DNA from: Actinomadura viridilutea
GTDB taxonomy: Bacteria; Actinomycetota; Actinomycetes; Streptosporangiales; Streptosporangiaceae
DNA length: 64,000 nt
Reading direction: 5' to 3'
NCBI GenBank assembly: GCA_003001795.1
Contig: PVNI01000005.1
Coordinates: 62,001-126,000 of the forward strand
Below, in pieces: positions 25,187 through 34,465 of this stretch (position 1 is its first letter; every line of letters begins with the position of its first letter). Below the pieces are notes generated by a model. That model did not search any database. It was not told where the DNA came from and saw only the letters and a program-made list of their open reading frames with translations. The translations under genes and the position numbers were made by a program.

Positions 25187-25506
25187 CCCGATCAGCCCCG
25201 GACGAGCGGCGAGGAGACAGCGCTGCAGGTCGACGACCCACCGCGTGCAATCAAGGCGATGATCAGGGGTCAATCACGGCCACTTGCGGCATGTCCAAAC
25301 GCCAGGTCAGCGGTTCCAGCCAGCGCAATCGCAATGCTTTCCAAGCTGACAGCAGGCGTTCGCTCGGGAGCGTCCGGTACAGCATGCGCGCTGGTAGGTG
25401 ATGGTGGCCAGCTCCCTGCCACGCAGGCCCCAGAACAGGCGCCCACAAGGGCCCGTGCCAAACTCGGCAAGGTGCTGGCCTGGCGACGGGCCCCAGGGTG
25501 CAGCAG
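25187..25506. other. Intergenic region closing the ars island
   Basis: Convergent genes flank it. No gene is supported; a minus-strand open stretch with MLYRTLPSERLLSAWKALRL near 25270-25390 is protein-like but unstarted and unidentified. Confidence 0.35.
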
Positions 25507-26241
25507 CTAGTGCAGGTGTCGGGTGAAGAAGCCCATTGCGTCTTCCGCTGCGTAGTGTGGGACACCGGTGTGCCCGCCCATGTTGGCGAGCAGTGTCTTC
25601 TCCTTGGAGCCGAAGGCGTCGAACAGGTCCAGGGCCGCCTGCCGATCGTTGTTTTCGTCATCCCACTGCAGGAGGACGTGCAGCGGAATGGTGACGTGCC
25701 GGGCCTCCTCGAACATGATGCGAGGCACGAAACTCCCTGCGAAGAGGCCGGCGGCGACGATGCGCGGCTCGACCACCGCGAGCCGGATGCCGATGGAGAT
25801 CACTCCCCCCGAGTAGCCGACTGGGCCGCCGATCTCGGGCAGCGTGAGGAGGACGTCCAGGGCGGCCTGCCATTCCGGGACCGCCTTCTCGACCAGCGGG
25901 AGGACGAGGGCATCGATGATCTCGTCACTGACCGGTTCGCCCGCCTTCACAGCTCGGCGCAGGTCGGCGCGGGCCTGCTCGACGGCGGCCCAACGGGGCC
26001 GGTCGCCGCTCCCGGGCAACTCGATGGTGGCTGCGGCGAAGCCCTGCGCCACGGAGTGCCGGGCCCGCGCCAGCAGCCGCGGGTACATCGTGTGCAGTCC
26101 GAGCGGAGGGTGGCCGAGCAGGATCAGCGGGACAGGTGCAGATGCGGATGTAGGCGTCCAGAGAATGCCGGGGATCTCATCGAGGGTGAATTCGCGTTCG
26201 AGGACGCCGCCGTCGAGAACCTGTTCAGAGGTGAATCGCAT
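25507..26241 (-). CDS. Alpha/beta hydrolase (dienelactone hydrolase-like)
   Basis: A 244-residue hydrolase. PLILLGHPPLG provides the oxyanion strand, GPVGYSGGVISIG the nucleophile elbow with Ser near 144, and the C-terminal MGGHTGVPH the catalytic His. The fold is that of dienelactone hydrolase-type esterases in actinomycetes; the substrate is unknown. It is a single gene with its own upstream region. Confidence 0.78.
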   Translation of the reverse strand: MRFTSEQVLDGGVLEREFTLDEIPGILWTPTSASAPVPLILLGHPPLGLHTMYPRLLARARHSVAQGFAAATIELPGSGDRPRWAAVEQARADLRRAVKAGEPVSDEIIDALVLPLVEKAVPEWQAALDVLLTLPEIGGPVGYSGGVISIGIRLAVVEPRIVAAGLFAGSFVPRIMFEEARHVTIPLHVLLQWDDENNDRQAALDLFDAFGSKEKTLLANMGGHTGVPHYAAEDAMGFFTRHLH

Positions 26242-26454
26242 GGTCGTGCCTTCCGGGAGTGCTCTTGAACGGCGCTCCCGGACGACCTATCGCCCAGCCG
26301 TGCCTCCTGAGGGGAGCACCCATGTCGATGCGTTCACGGGTACCACCTCCTCGTTCTCTTGCACGGCCCCCCGGCAAGGTAGCAGTCGGTCGCCATGGGC
26401 CTCCAACAGGTTTTTCGGCCGTCACTGAGTGCGGGCACAACAGGTGGGCATGCT

Positions 26455-26489
26455 GAAGACCCGGCTGTGCTGAGCACAGCCGGGTCTTC
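26455..26489 (-). terminator. Bidirectional terminator hairpin
   Basis: A perfect 17-bp stem GAAGACCCGGCTGTGCT/AGCACAGCCGGGTCTTC with a single-base centre, 10 nt past the stop of the minus-strand membrane protein gene. Confidence 0.8.
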
Positions 26490-26498
26490 CTGTGGGGG

Positions 26499-26906
26499 CT
26501 ACTCCTGGGTGCGGAGGCGGTTGACTACGAAGAAGCCGACTGCTGCGGCCAGGGTGGCTACGCCTTCGCCTATGAGGCAGATGGTCTTCTCGCTGTACCA
26601 GTGCGGGTCGTGCATGGCGGGGATCGGGCCCAGCCTGCCGACGTCCACGTAGTAGTAGAGGAGCAGGGCTCCGACGGCGCTTCCGGCGACGAGGAAGGCG
26701 ATGGCGTACGTCCACTTGCGGGCCCAGGCCAGGACCAGGACGCCGGCTACTGCGGCGAGGATGGCTTGGGCTCGGAAGAGGTCGTCGCCAGGGATGGCGC
26801 CACCAGCGCCGCGCGGCCCCGGCTCCATCTCCGGTGCGAAGTCCCAGTGGACCCAGGCGTCGACCGCCAGGCCCACGGCCACGAGAAGGCGAAGCAGGAT
26901 GTCCAT
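26499..26906 (-). CDS. Small integral membrane protein, unknown
   Basis: A 135-residue protein with four predicted membrane segments: LLRLLVAVGLAVDAWVHW at the N-terminus, then about 44-61, 66-86 and 108-128 (LIGEGVATLAAAVGFFVV). The N-terminal His/Asp/Glu (DAWVHWDFAPEME) resembles the start of small DoxX-like or cytochrome-associated membrane proteins, but no family is recognised with certainty. It ends in a strong terminator. No partner gene is evident. Confidence 0.7.
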   Translation of the reverse strand: MDILLRLLVAVGLAVDAWVHWDFAPEMEPGPRGAGGAIPGDDLFRAQAILAAVAGVLVLAWARKWTYAIAFLVAGSAVGALLLYYYVDVGRLGPIPAMHDPHWYSEKTICLIGEGVATLAAAVGFFVVNRLRTQE

Positions 26907-28352
26907 ACCAATGGAACGTGTGCCTGCCGCCGATGGATCAATTCGTGCCGCGATCGGTCATCGGCGAACGTGCGGGTGGTCGCTGGAGGTGCCGGACGCG
27001 CTTTCGTGATGCGGCCGAGCGGTGGGAGCGCCTGTGAGGCGGTTGTGGCCGGCATTTCCGTGACCCTTGTTGAGGGCCGCCTCGACCAGCTGCGTGGCGA
27101 AGTCGACCGCAGAGGTCTTGCCGCGTCAGCGTGGTGATGTCCGGCGCCTGCACAACGACGGGACCAGCTGTTCGGGAGAAACCGCGGACGAATTGGTTGA
27201 TGCAGTGTTGGCTGGACCATGCGGTACGGCCCGCTGTTGACGCGGTGCCCTGCCACTGGCCTGCGCGGTCATATGGGCAGTGGCGGTTCGCCGAGGTTCC
27301 TGTCAAGGCGGTGTAGGCGAACTCGACCGTGCTGACTGCTGCAGTACCTCGTCCCCCATCGTCGTGTCGGCGGCAGCGCCTACTGCTGGCCGGCCCGCGG
27401 GTGCTGGATGAGCCGACCGCGGCCCTAACTCTGGGGACCGCCGACGCGATCATCCGGGACCGTCCTGACCTGGCCGGGCGGCACGGCGCCACTCGCGATC
27501 CACACAGTCATATCGGCTTGGTGACCTGGCTACTAGCGCCGTTTCATGGACGGATCAGCCCCCGCACATGAGGCTGGCTCGAGATGAGACGGTGTGGGTT
27601 TCGATGGGCATTATGGGCAAGGCGCCATAGCGAGCGTCGGCACGTGCTGTTCCCCTGGCTGCGGGCTTCTTGTGAAGGCGCGGGGTCGCAGAAGCTGCGA
27701 CCGGCACCCGCCAGACGTACCTGCCCTCGCGTTGCTGCCGCTGACCTACGGGGCACGGCCCCCGTCACGGCACCGCAGTGACACGGCCGCTCGTAAGCCA
27801 AGACAATTCGAATCGCCGTCCTTCTGAACATCTGACTGCGGCGATCCGTCACTGGCCCGGCCCATGGCATGACTCCAGACCGCTGAACATGCTGAGTGCC
27901 TTGAGAGGTGGGCTTGCCTCCCGTGACAACTCGCTTGGCCACGCCTGAGATCGCACGCTCTGCGGCGCTCCATACGGCCTCGGTGGCATTGGCAGCCTTC
28001 GCGGCACGGCAGGCGGCCCCTGCGGCGGCTCATGAGGCTCGGATGGTGCGGCCCCTTGCGGGAGTGCAATATGTGCGGCTCGCTCGGCGGGGGATCGAAC
28101 ACCGTGTCATCCCTGTTCATCAGGCTTCTGGTCGGCGCGTGTTCCTCAACGAGCTGGACGTCGCTCGACTGCGGGGTGTCGGGCTTCGCGCAACGTTCTT
28201 GGGCACGCTGGCTACGTTGGCAGGCCGGATCCGTTGGGCTGTGGGGCGCCTCCATGACAAGGAATCCGGCGCACGGATCGACCGAATCTGCCCTTCCGAG
28301 GTGGCGCTGGCGCTGGTTGGCGCTCAGCATCGTCGGGCTTGCATTCGGGGGT
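26907..28352. other. Gene-poor, decayed interval of about 1.4 kb
   Basis: No intact gene is supported on either strand. Inside it an ABC-transporter ATPase relic is visible near 27380-27460 (listed separately). The remaining long frames are Arg-rich shadows without starts. Confidence 0.45.
27370..27510 (+). pseudogene. ABC transporter ATPase fragment
   Basis: The plus strand reads RRQRLLLAGPRVLDEPTAAL, then TLGTADAIIRDRPDLAGRHG, corresponding to the end of the signature helix, Walker B (LDEPTAAL) and the D-loop helix of an ABC ATPase. Walker A and the H-loop are missing, so it is a relic. Confidence 0.45.
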
Positions 28353-29363
28353 TCATAGGACGCCCGTGTGTTGGCTGCGTGGGGCTGGTGCCCATGAGGG
28401 TGCGGTGGGCATGGGCGGGGTGTAGCGGTACCGGTGCGGAGGGGTGGGAGTTGGGCGAGTACGACGGCGTTCGTGTTTGGGGAAGGTCAGGACGGCCAGC
28501 ATGGCCAGGGCCACCGCGCCTACGCGCAACATGAACAGAGGACGGTCTTGGGGCCAGGGCTCTCCGAAGATGAGCGTCGCCGACAGCAGCAGGTGAAGCT
28601 TCGCCGTCAGTGTGAGGACGGTGACGAACAAGCTCAGTCGGCAGCGTTGGAGCCCGATGGACAGCAGCGTCAAGCCGAACACCCCGGCGAGCAGGAAGAG
28701 GTAGGGGTGTGGGGTGAGGTGCACGTCCAAACGACCGTCGGCGAGTGTCAGTGCTGTGCCGAGGCCGAAGACCTCGGCCGTCCCTAGGAGGACGCCCGCG
28801 CCCACGCCGTAGGCGATGCCGGTGAGGCGCCGTGCGTGTCGTCCTTCGCGGGCGCGGTCACGCACGGTGAACATCCACAGTGGGATGGCGAGGGACGGTA
28901 CGACGACTGCCGCGAGTGTCCACCATGGCAATGCGTCCGGTGCGGCCAGTGCGTCTTCTCTGGTGGGCAGGTTTACGGCGAAGCGGGGGGCTGTTTTCAC
29001 GGCGACTGATGCCGCCGCCGACGCCATCGCGGCGACTGTGAGGAGCATCCCCAGCCATTCCCGTCCGGCGAACCGTTCGCCGAACGAGAGGTGCCCTACG
29101 AGCAGTACGAGGATCAGGCCGAATCCGTAGGCGGGCAGTGCGGCCGCCAGCGGGAGGCTGAGCAGAGCGATGTCCCCCATCGCGAACCCCGTGACGAGCA
29201 GCAGCAGGCCCAGCAGCCAACGCCCGCTGCTCAGCGCCTGCGTCATCACCGCCAGGGGACGGCGGCCGGTCAGCGGTGACATCGCCCGTGTGGCCGTCTT
29301 GAACACGACGAACGCGACGATGTAGACGACCTGGGCGGCGCATGCGAGCAGTACCGCTGTCAC
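28353..29363 (-). CDS. DMT/EamA-like multi-spanning membrane protein
   Basis: A 336-residue protein with about nine to ten hydrophobic helices arranged as in drug/metabolite transporters (VLLACAAQVVYIVAFVVFKT, YGFGLILVLLVGHLSFGERF, then LFVTVLTLTAKLHLLLSATL in the second half, ending IFGEPW). Substrate unknown. GTG 29363 is preferred because GGAGG lies 8 nt upstream and codon bias fails before it. The C-terminal 45 residues are a Pro/Arg-rich tail. Confidence 0.7.
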   Translation of the reverse strand: MTAVLLACAAQVVYIVAFVVFKTATRAMSPLTGRRPLAVMTQALSSGRWLLGLLLLVTGFAMGDIALLSLPLAAALPAYGFGLILVLLVGHLSFGERFAGREWLGMLLTVAAMASAAASVAVKTAPRFAVNLPTREDALAAPDALPWWTLAAVVVPSLAIPLWMFTVRDRAREGRHARRLTGIAYGVGAGVLLGTAEVFGLGTALTLADGRLDVHLTPHPYLFLLAGVFGLTLLSIGLQRCRLSLFVTVLTLTAKLHLLLSATLIFGEPWPQDRPLFMLRVGAVALAMLAVLTFPKHERRRTRPTPTPPHRYRYTPPMPTAPSWAPAPRSQHTGVL

Positions 29364-29775
29364 GGCGCGAACCTCCGGGGGGCGACCTTTCAGGCGGGCA
29401 CGGAGTGAAAGCGGCGAGGCGGCGTCATCCGGACGTCGGGACGGCGCCCTGCGAAAAGGATGTTGGCACAGCCGTCGCGTCGTTGGATCTACGTCGAAGC
29501 AGGAGATTTTCGCTGATCTATGTGCGCAGTTGAGTAAAGGGGGCGTCAAAACGGCGTCGCGAGGGCGGCGTGTTCGCCGATGGTGTCCAGATGAGGTCAG
29601 CCTCGGTGCGCGCGGCGCATTGCTCGATCACTCTGTGTAACGGAATGATTGCTTCGCGCACCCGACCACGGGATGGTGATCACGTGACGCTCGGCAGGAC
29701 GAACCCGGCCCCGACCCGACGGACGCGGGAGCTTGCGCATGCCGACGCGCGCCGGTCCACCGTCGCCGTGACGTC
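29364..29775. other. Divergent intergenic region
   Basis: About 410 bases between the divergent membrane protein and HATPase genes, so it should hold both promoters. No clear repeat or hexamer pair stands out, and no gene is seen. Confidence 0.4.
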
Positions 29776-30279
29776 ATGACCGCCTCGATGGACGCCCTCG
29801 GCGACCGGCTGGCGCTGACCGGCGGGGCACGGCAGGGCAGGACCGCCCGCCGGCTCGTCCGGGAGCGCGCGGCCAAGGTGGTGGACGACCCCGCGGCGTT
29901 GGACGACATCGAGTTGATGACCGCGGAGGCGGTCGCCAACGCGGTCCTGCACGGCACCGGGGTGGTACAGGTGGACGTGGCGACGGACGGGCGGCGGCTG
30001 CGCGTCGAGGTCCGCGACGAAGGCCCCGCGCGCCGCGCCGTGCGGGACCCAGGGGACGGCGCGGCGTCCTCTGCGGGCCGCCCGTGCCGGGAGCCCGACG
30101 TTCTGCCCGCGAATGCTTCGCCGGTGAGCTGCGACGCGTCGTCCGGGCGGCGCCACGAGCCGGACCGGCATCCGGCCGATCACGGCCGCGGCCTGATCGT
30201 GATCGACAGTCTGTCCGACGAGTGGGGGCTCGAGCAGACCTCCACCGAGACGGTGCTCTGGTTCGTCGTCAGCACCTGA
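29776..30279 (+). CDS. RsbW-like anti-sigma/serine kinase ATP-binding protein
   Basis: A 167-residue HATPase_c_2 protein. The N-box is LMTAEAVANAVLHG near 47-60, the G1 box VEVRDEGP near 76-83, and the G2 box HGRGLIVIDSLSDEWG near 138-153. Between G1 and G2 is an unusually long insertion of about 50 residues (PGDGAASSAGRPCREPD and further), where the ATP lid lies. Such proteins act as anti-sigma factors or kinases in actinomycete regulation. It is a single gene, convergent with the VWA operon 12 nt away. Confidence 0.75.
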   Translation: MTASMDALGDRLALTGGARQGRTARRLVRERAAKVVDDPAALDDIELMTAEAVANAVLHGTGVVQVDVATDGRRLRVEVRDEGPARRAVRDPGDGAASSAGRPCREPDVLPANASPVSCDASSGRRHEPDRHPADHGRGLIVIDSLSDEWGLEQTSTETVLWFVVST

Positions 30280-30291
30280 CGCGTCCCGCCG

Positions 30292-31476
30292 TCAGCCTCT
30301 CGGCACGCGGATCGTCTCGGCCCAGGAGGGCGCCGCCGAGCCCGCGCCGATCACTACCGCGATCAGCCGGCACGCCGCGGGTTCGTCCGGCCAGGGGGTG
30401 TGGCCGTCGGTGAGGACGATGACGACGCTCGGCGGGTGCGGCGCGTCCAGGGCCTGGCGGATCCCGACCCGCATGTCGGTGCCGCCGCCGCCCTTCAGCT
30501 CGATCTGCTCGGCGGCGGTCACCCGGGACGCGGCCTGCACGTCGGCGTCGCAGCTGAGCACGGTCACGCGGTCGCCGCGCACGCCCACCTCGCGCAGCAC
30601 CCCGGTGACCTCGGCGAGCGCCGCGCCGAGTTCCCGGTCGCCCATGGAGCCGGAGGTGTCGATCACGATGGCGACGCGCGGCAGCGGGCGCCGCAGGCTC
30701 GGCAGGACGACGCCGGGCAGCGCCGAGCTTCGGCGGGACGGGCGGCGGTAGGTGTAGTCCACGGCGCCGCTCGCCCACGACAGGGCTTCGCGCACGGCCC
30801 CGGCCAGCACCCGCCGCCAGTCGACGACGGGTTCCAGGACTTGGTCGGCCCAGCGCCGCCATCCGGCGGGGAGGGTGCCCCGATTGCGCACGTGGGCGCG
30901 CATGGCCTCGGCGGTGTGGCGGCGGATCGCCTTGGCCTCGGCCTCGGTGACGCGCGGGGCGGCGCCGTCGGCGTCGTCGAGCTGCCACGGGGTGGGCTCG
31001 CCGTGCGCGCCCGGTCCGCAGTCGAGGACGGCGTCGGACGCGGGCAGCCGCGGCAGGTACTCCTCGAACAGCCGTCCCGGCGGCAGGTCGAAGGCGTCGG
31101 GGGTGACGCGTCCGGCAGGCAGCCGCAGGCCGTCGGCGAGCAGGTCGTCGTTGATCTCGCAGTCCTGGGCGAGGTTGACGCGCAGCCGGTCGCGGCGCTG
31201 TGCGGGCGGGATCCGGTCGGCGCGGCCGTGGTGGTCGCGCAGCAGGTGCGCCGCCTCGTGGACCCACACGCCGGCCAGTTCCTCCACGGGCGTGGCGTCG
31301 ACGAACGCGGGCGACACGTAGCAGCGCCAGTGCCGGTCGACGCCCATCGTCGGCACGGCGTCGGTCGGGACGACCGACAGGGAGTACAGCGCGGACGCCA
31401 GGTAGGGGCGTTCGGACGCGGCGCGGAACCGGGCGGCGAGCAGCTTCGTCCGGTCCAGGTCGTCGGCGGCGGACAT
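30292..31476 (-). CDS. Metallopeptidase-like plus VWA-like domain protein (DUF2201 type)
   Basis: A 394-residue last gene of the five-gene operon. The N-terminal half has a zincin-like HEAAH at residues 73-77 with downstream acidic residues (NLAQDCEINDDLL), as in the DUF2201 putative metallopeptidase domain. The C-terminal half has a von Willebrand A fold with a MIDAS motif DTSGSMG and TDGHTPW. In known MoxR-VWA pairs the VWA protein is the partner or substrate adaptor of the AAA+ ATPase. Its start overlaps the MoxR stop (TGATG). Whether the HEXXH is catalytic is unknown. Confidence 0.82.
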   Translation of the reverse strand: MSAADDLDRTKLLAARFRAASERPYLASALYSLSVVPTDAVPTMGVDRHWRCYVSPAFVDATPVEELAGVWVHEAAHLLRDHHGRADRIPPAQRRDRLRVNLAQDCEINDDLLADGLRLPAGRVTPDAFDLPPGRLFEEYLPRLPASDAVLDCGPGAHGEPTPWQLDDADGAAPRVTEAEAKAIRRHTAEAMRAHVRNRGTLPAGWRRWADQVLEPVVDWRRVLAGAVREALSWASGAVDYTYRRPSRRSSALPGVVLPSLRRPLPRVAIVIDTSGSMGDRELGAALAEVTGVLREVGVRGDRVTVLSCDADVQAASRVTAAEQIELKGGGGTDMRVGIRQALDAPHPPSVVIVLTDGHTPWPDEPAACRLIAVVIGAGSAAPSWAETIRVPRG

Positions 31477-32687
31477 CAGCGGTCGCCGGTGAGCGCGCCG
31501 GACAGGTGGAGCAGGTCGACGAACGCGTCGATGCCGTCGGGCACGGGCCAGTCGGTGTCGCGCAGGGCGGCCAGGTCGACCGCGGCCCGCGCCGCCACGT
31601 CCGGGACGCCCGCGTCGACCGCCTTGGCCAGCACGGTCCAGGCGGCGTCCCAGCGGCGCCGTGTGGGCCGTGTCTGGACGGCGGCGACCACGGAGGTCAG
31701 GAACGCCAGTTGCCGGTCGCCGCGGTCGGGCAGCGTGAAGGCGTCCGGGTCGGCGAGGACGCGGTCGGGGTCGGGCAGGTCGAGGTTGTCCAGGTAGGAC
31801 AGCAGTTCGAGGCCGGCGCCCTCGCCGACCGCGCCGATGACGACGGCCGACAGGGCCTCCCGTCCGGCGCCGGTCGCGTACCCGACCGCCAGCAGCCGCA
31901 GCGCCATCTCCCAGGTGCGGGGGGACGGCCACGCGCCGCCGCGTGACTCGGCGTCCCCGGGGAGCTGGTGGGTCAGGCCGGGACGCGCGGTGAGGAAGCC
32001 GGACACGGCGCTGCGGGCTCGGGCTACCGCGGACGGCATCCGCGCGGGGTCGATCTTCGGGAGGGAGACCTGCGGCCAGGTGCCCGCCATGCCGCGCGCC
32101 ACCGTCCGCGGGTCGTGCGTCCAGTGCAGGTGGACGAACCGGTTGGCCAGCGGCGGGCTGAGGTGCCAGCCGTCGGCGGCGCTGGACGGCGGGTTGGCGG
32201 CGGCGACGACGCGGACCGGTTCGGGCAGGGTGAGGCTGCCGACGCGGCGTTCCAGCACCACGCGCAGCAGGGCGGCCTGCACGGCGGGCGGCGCGGACGA
32301 CAGCTCGTCGAAGAAGACCAGGCCGCGTCCCGCGCGGGCGAGGCGCACCGCCCAGTCGGGCGGCGCCATCGGCACGCCGGTGACCGCCGGGTCGTCGCCG
32401 ACGATCGGCAGCCCGGCGAAGTCGGACGGTTCGTGCACGCTGGCGATCACCGTTTCCAGGGGGACGCCGAGGCCGTCGGCGAGCTGGCGCATCGCGGCGG
32501 TCTTGCCGATGCCCGGCTCCCCCCACAGCAGGACAGGCAGGTTCGCGGTGACCGCGAGCGCGAGCGCCTCGAACCGGTGGTCCTCGGCGGGTTCGGTGCG
32601 CCACGCCCCGACCCGCCGGTTGAGCTCGTCGGCCGCGGCCAGCGGGTCGTTCCGGTCGTGCTCGTGGGCGGGGTCGGCGGCGGTCAT
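31476..32687 (-). CDS. MoxR-type AAA+ ATPase
   Basis: A 403-residue AAA+ ATPase. Walker A GEPGIGKT is at 56-63, Walker B GLVFFDEL at 122-129, sensor 1 VVAAANPP near 160-167, and PPLANRF supplies the MoxR-type Arg region. MoxR ATPases remodel or load partner proteins, typically a VWA protein encoded next door, as here. The start overlaps the ankyrin gene stop by 4 nt. It is the only NTPase of the operon and so probably its motor. Confidence 0.88.
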   Translation of the reverse strand: MTAADPAHEHDRNDPLAAADELNRRVGAWRTEPAEDHRFEALALAVTANLPVLLWGEPGIGKTAAMRQLADGLGVPLETVIASVHEPSDFAGLPIVGDDPAVTGVPMAPPDWAVRLARAGRGLVFFDELSSAPPAVQAALLRVVLERRVGSLTLPEPVRVVAAANPPSSAADGWHLSPPLANRFVHLHWTHDPRTVARGMAGTWPQVSLPKIDPARMPSAVARARSAVSGFLTARPGLTHQLPGDAESRGGAWPSPRTWEMALRLLAVGYATGAGREALSAVVIGAVGEGAGLELLSYLDNLDLPDPDRVLADPDAFTLPDRGDRQLAFLTSVVAAVQTRPTRRRWDAAWTVLAKAVDAGVPDVAARAAVDLAALRDTDWPVPDGIDAFVDLLHLSGALTGDR

Positions 32688-34465
32688 GCGTTGCCTCCCT
32701 GCGCGGCGATCCGGTCCTTGAGGAAGTCCAGATCGCTGCGCTCGCGGAAGTCGATGAGTTCGGCGAGGGTCATGCCGCCTTCCGGGTGGACGACGCGGAC
32801 GTCGGTGCGGGCTCCGGCGTCCACCAACGCCCGGACGACGTCCGCCGGGCCCTGGTCGACGGCTTGGAACAGCGGGGTGCAGCCGCGCACGTCTCGCTGC
32901 TCCAGGTCGAGCCCGGCCTCCAGCAGGCGCGGCAGCAGCAGCCGATGGTCGGCGTGGTACAGCAGGTGCAGCAGGGTGCGTCCTTCGCCGTCGCGCGCGT
33001 GGGGGTCGTGACCGAGGTCGAGCATGCGGAGGACGCCGCGCGTGTCGCCGTGCAGCATCCTGTTGAACAGTTCGCGGCGTTGTTCGCGGACGGCACGCGG
33101 CAGCCGCCCCGTGGAAGCCTTCCAGCCCTGGCGGACGGCGAAACAGCCGGCGACCTTGCCGCCGAACGCGCCGAGGGCCTGTTCGCGCCGCCGCTCCTGT
33201 TCGCTGTGGTCGTGTGTGCGCAGGCCGCCGTCCTGATACGACACCGTGTGCCAGACCCCTCGGCAGCGGACGCGGACGACGGGCGGCGGCTCGGGGTCGG
33301 GCGGGCCGATCGGGCGCCCGCCGCCGGCGGCGTCCCGCGCCGGGAACAGCGCCGACCGGACCAGCGGGTGCAGGTCCTCGGGCGTGAGCCGGCCGGCGCG
33401 GAGCAGGTCGAGGTCGGGCAGGCGCCGCCAGTACACCTCGGGCAGCGGATGAGACGTGACCTTGCCGGGGAGCGACCGGCCGGGCCGCGAATCTCGGCGG
33501 AGGGTCAGGCGGACGACGCCGTCGCCCGTCGGGCCGTCATCGGCCTGTTCGATCACCGCGACGGCGTGTTGCAGCGCCCAGTTTCGGGTGTGTCGGCCGA
33601 GTTCGATGTGCCAGTTTCGGGTGCCGCCGTCCCGCATGATCCGCAGCAGCTCGGAGCGCAGCCGGTTCGGGGCCAGCGGGCTGCGGGTCAGCGCGCGCAG
33701 CGGATTGAAGCCGCGGCGACCGGACGTGTCGGCCGTGGCGACGATGCCGGCGGCGGCGAGCGCCTCGTCCACCTGCCCGCGCTCGTGCAGCAGCGTGACC
33801 CACTCGGCGTGGCCGACCGGGTCGTCCGGCCCCGGGTCCTCGGTGGGCAGCTCGTGCGGTGCGCGCAGGGTGCCGTCGGGGTTGAAGAACGGGGCGCGGT
33901 CCCGGCCGCCGTTGCGGGCGAGCAGTTCGTGCGCGTGACGTGCGTCCCACGTGTGACGCGCCGCCGACCAGTCGAGCTCGGTTTTCGGGTACGGTCCGGT
34001 GCCGACGTCCACGGAGCCGAAGCGCAACGTCAGCCGCTGCGCGTTCCAGCCTTCGGGTGTGACGATGCTCAGGGCGGCCGCTCGCCGGGGCGGATCGTAG
34101 ACGCGCAGAACGATCACCTGCCCAGGCTGGATCAGCGTCTGCTCGGGTCCCGGCCACTCCCGCCGGGGAAGGTGCCAGCGCAGCAGGTCGGGCGCGAAGT
34201 GCCGCAGATCGTCCTCCAGCGCCTCGGCGGTCGCCGGGCCGTGCTTGCGGGCCACCTCGGCCAGGTCGATGTCGACGTCGACGCCGGCGACGGCGCAGGC
34301 GCCCCGCCAGTCCCCGGCCAGGCGCCGCTCCGTCGCCTCCTCGATCATCCAGCGCGGCACCGCGTACCGGCGCGTCCGCGCCCACAGGCCCGCGTTCTCG
34401 TGGTCGAACGGGCCGCACGGTTGAGTGCCCGGTTTCGGCTGGGCGGGCCGGTCGCGCGTGCTCAC
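32684..34465 (-). CDS. Large ankyrin-repeat protein
   Basis: A 593-residue protein. The first 450 residues are an unrecognised domain rich in Arg, Trp and Pro (WARTRRYAVPRWMIEEATER near 28-47, TPEGWNAQRLTLRFGSVDVG near 135-154). The C-terminal 150 residues contain three ankyrin repeats (MLHGDTRGVLRMLDLGHDPH; GRTLLHLLYHADHRLLLPRL; GCTPLFQAVDQGPADVVRAL). It overlaps both neighbours by 4 nt. A binding or recognition role is the likely reading; the N-terminal domain deserves a structure prediction. Confidence 0.8.
   Translation of the reverse strand: MSTRDRPAQPKPGTQPCGPFDHENAGLWARTRRYAVPRWMIEEATERRLAGDWRGACAVAGVDVDIDLAEVARKHGPATAEALEDDLRHFAPDLLRWHLPRREWPGPEQTLIQPGQVIVLRVYDPPRRAAALSIVTPEGWNAQRLTLRFGSVDVGTGPYPKTELDWSAARHTWDARHAHELLARNGGRDRAPFFNPDGTLRAPHELPTEDPGPDDPVGHAEWVTLLHERGQVDEALAAAGIVATADTSGRRGFNPLRALTRSPLAPNRLRSELLRIMRDGGTRNWHIELGRHTRNWALQHAVAVIEQADDGPTGDGVVRLTLRRDSRPGRSLPGKVTSHPLPEVYWRRLPDLDLLRAGRLTPEDLHPLVRSALFPARDAAGGGRPIGPPDPEPPPVVRVRCRGVWHTVSYQDGGLRTHDHSEQERRREQALGAFGGKVAGCFAVRQGWKASTGRLPRAVREQRRELFNRMLHGDTRGVLRMLDLGHDPHARDGEGRTLLHLLYHADHRLLLPRLLEAGLDLEQRDVRGCTPLFQAVDQGPADVVRALVDAGARTDVRVVHPEGGMTLAELIDFRERSDLDFLKDRIAAQGGNA

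Noticed and set aside
30400..31797. A 465-codon plus-strand frame opposite the VWA and MoxR genes
   Set aside because: Val/Gly/Asp-rich antisense shadow with no start site or domain.
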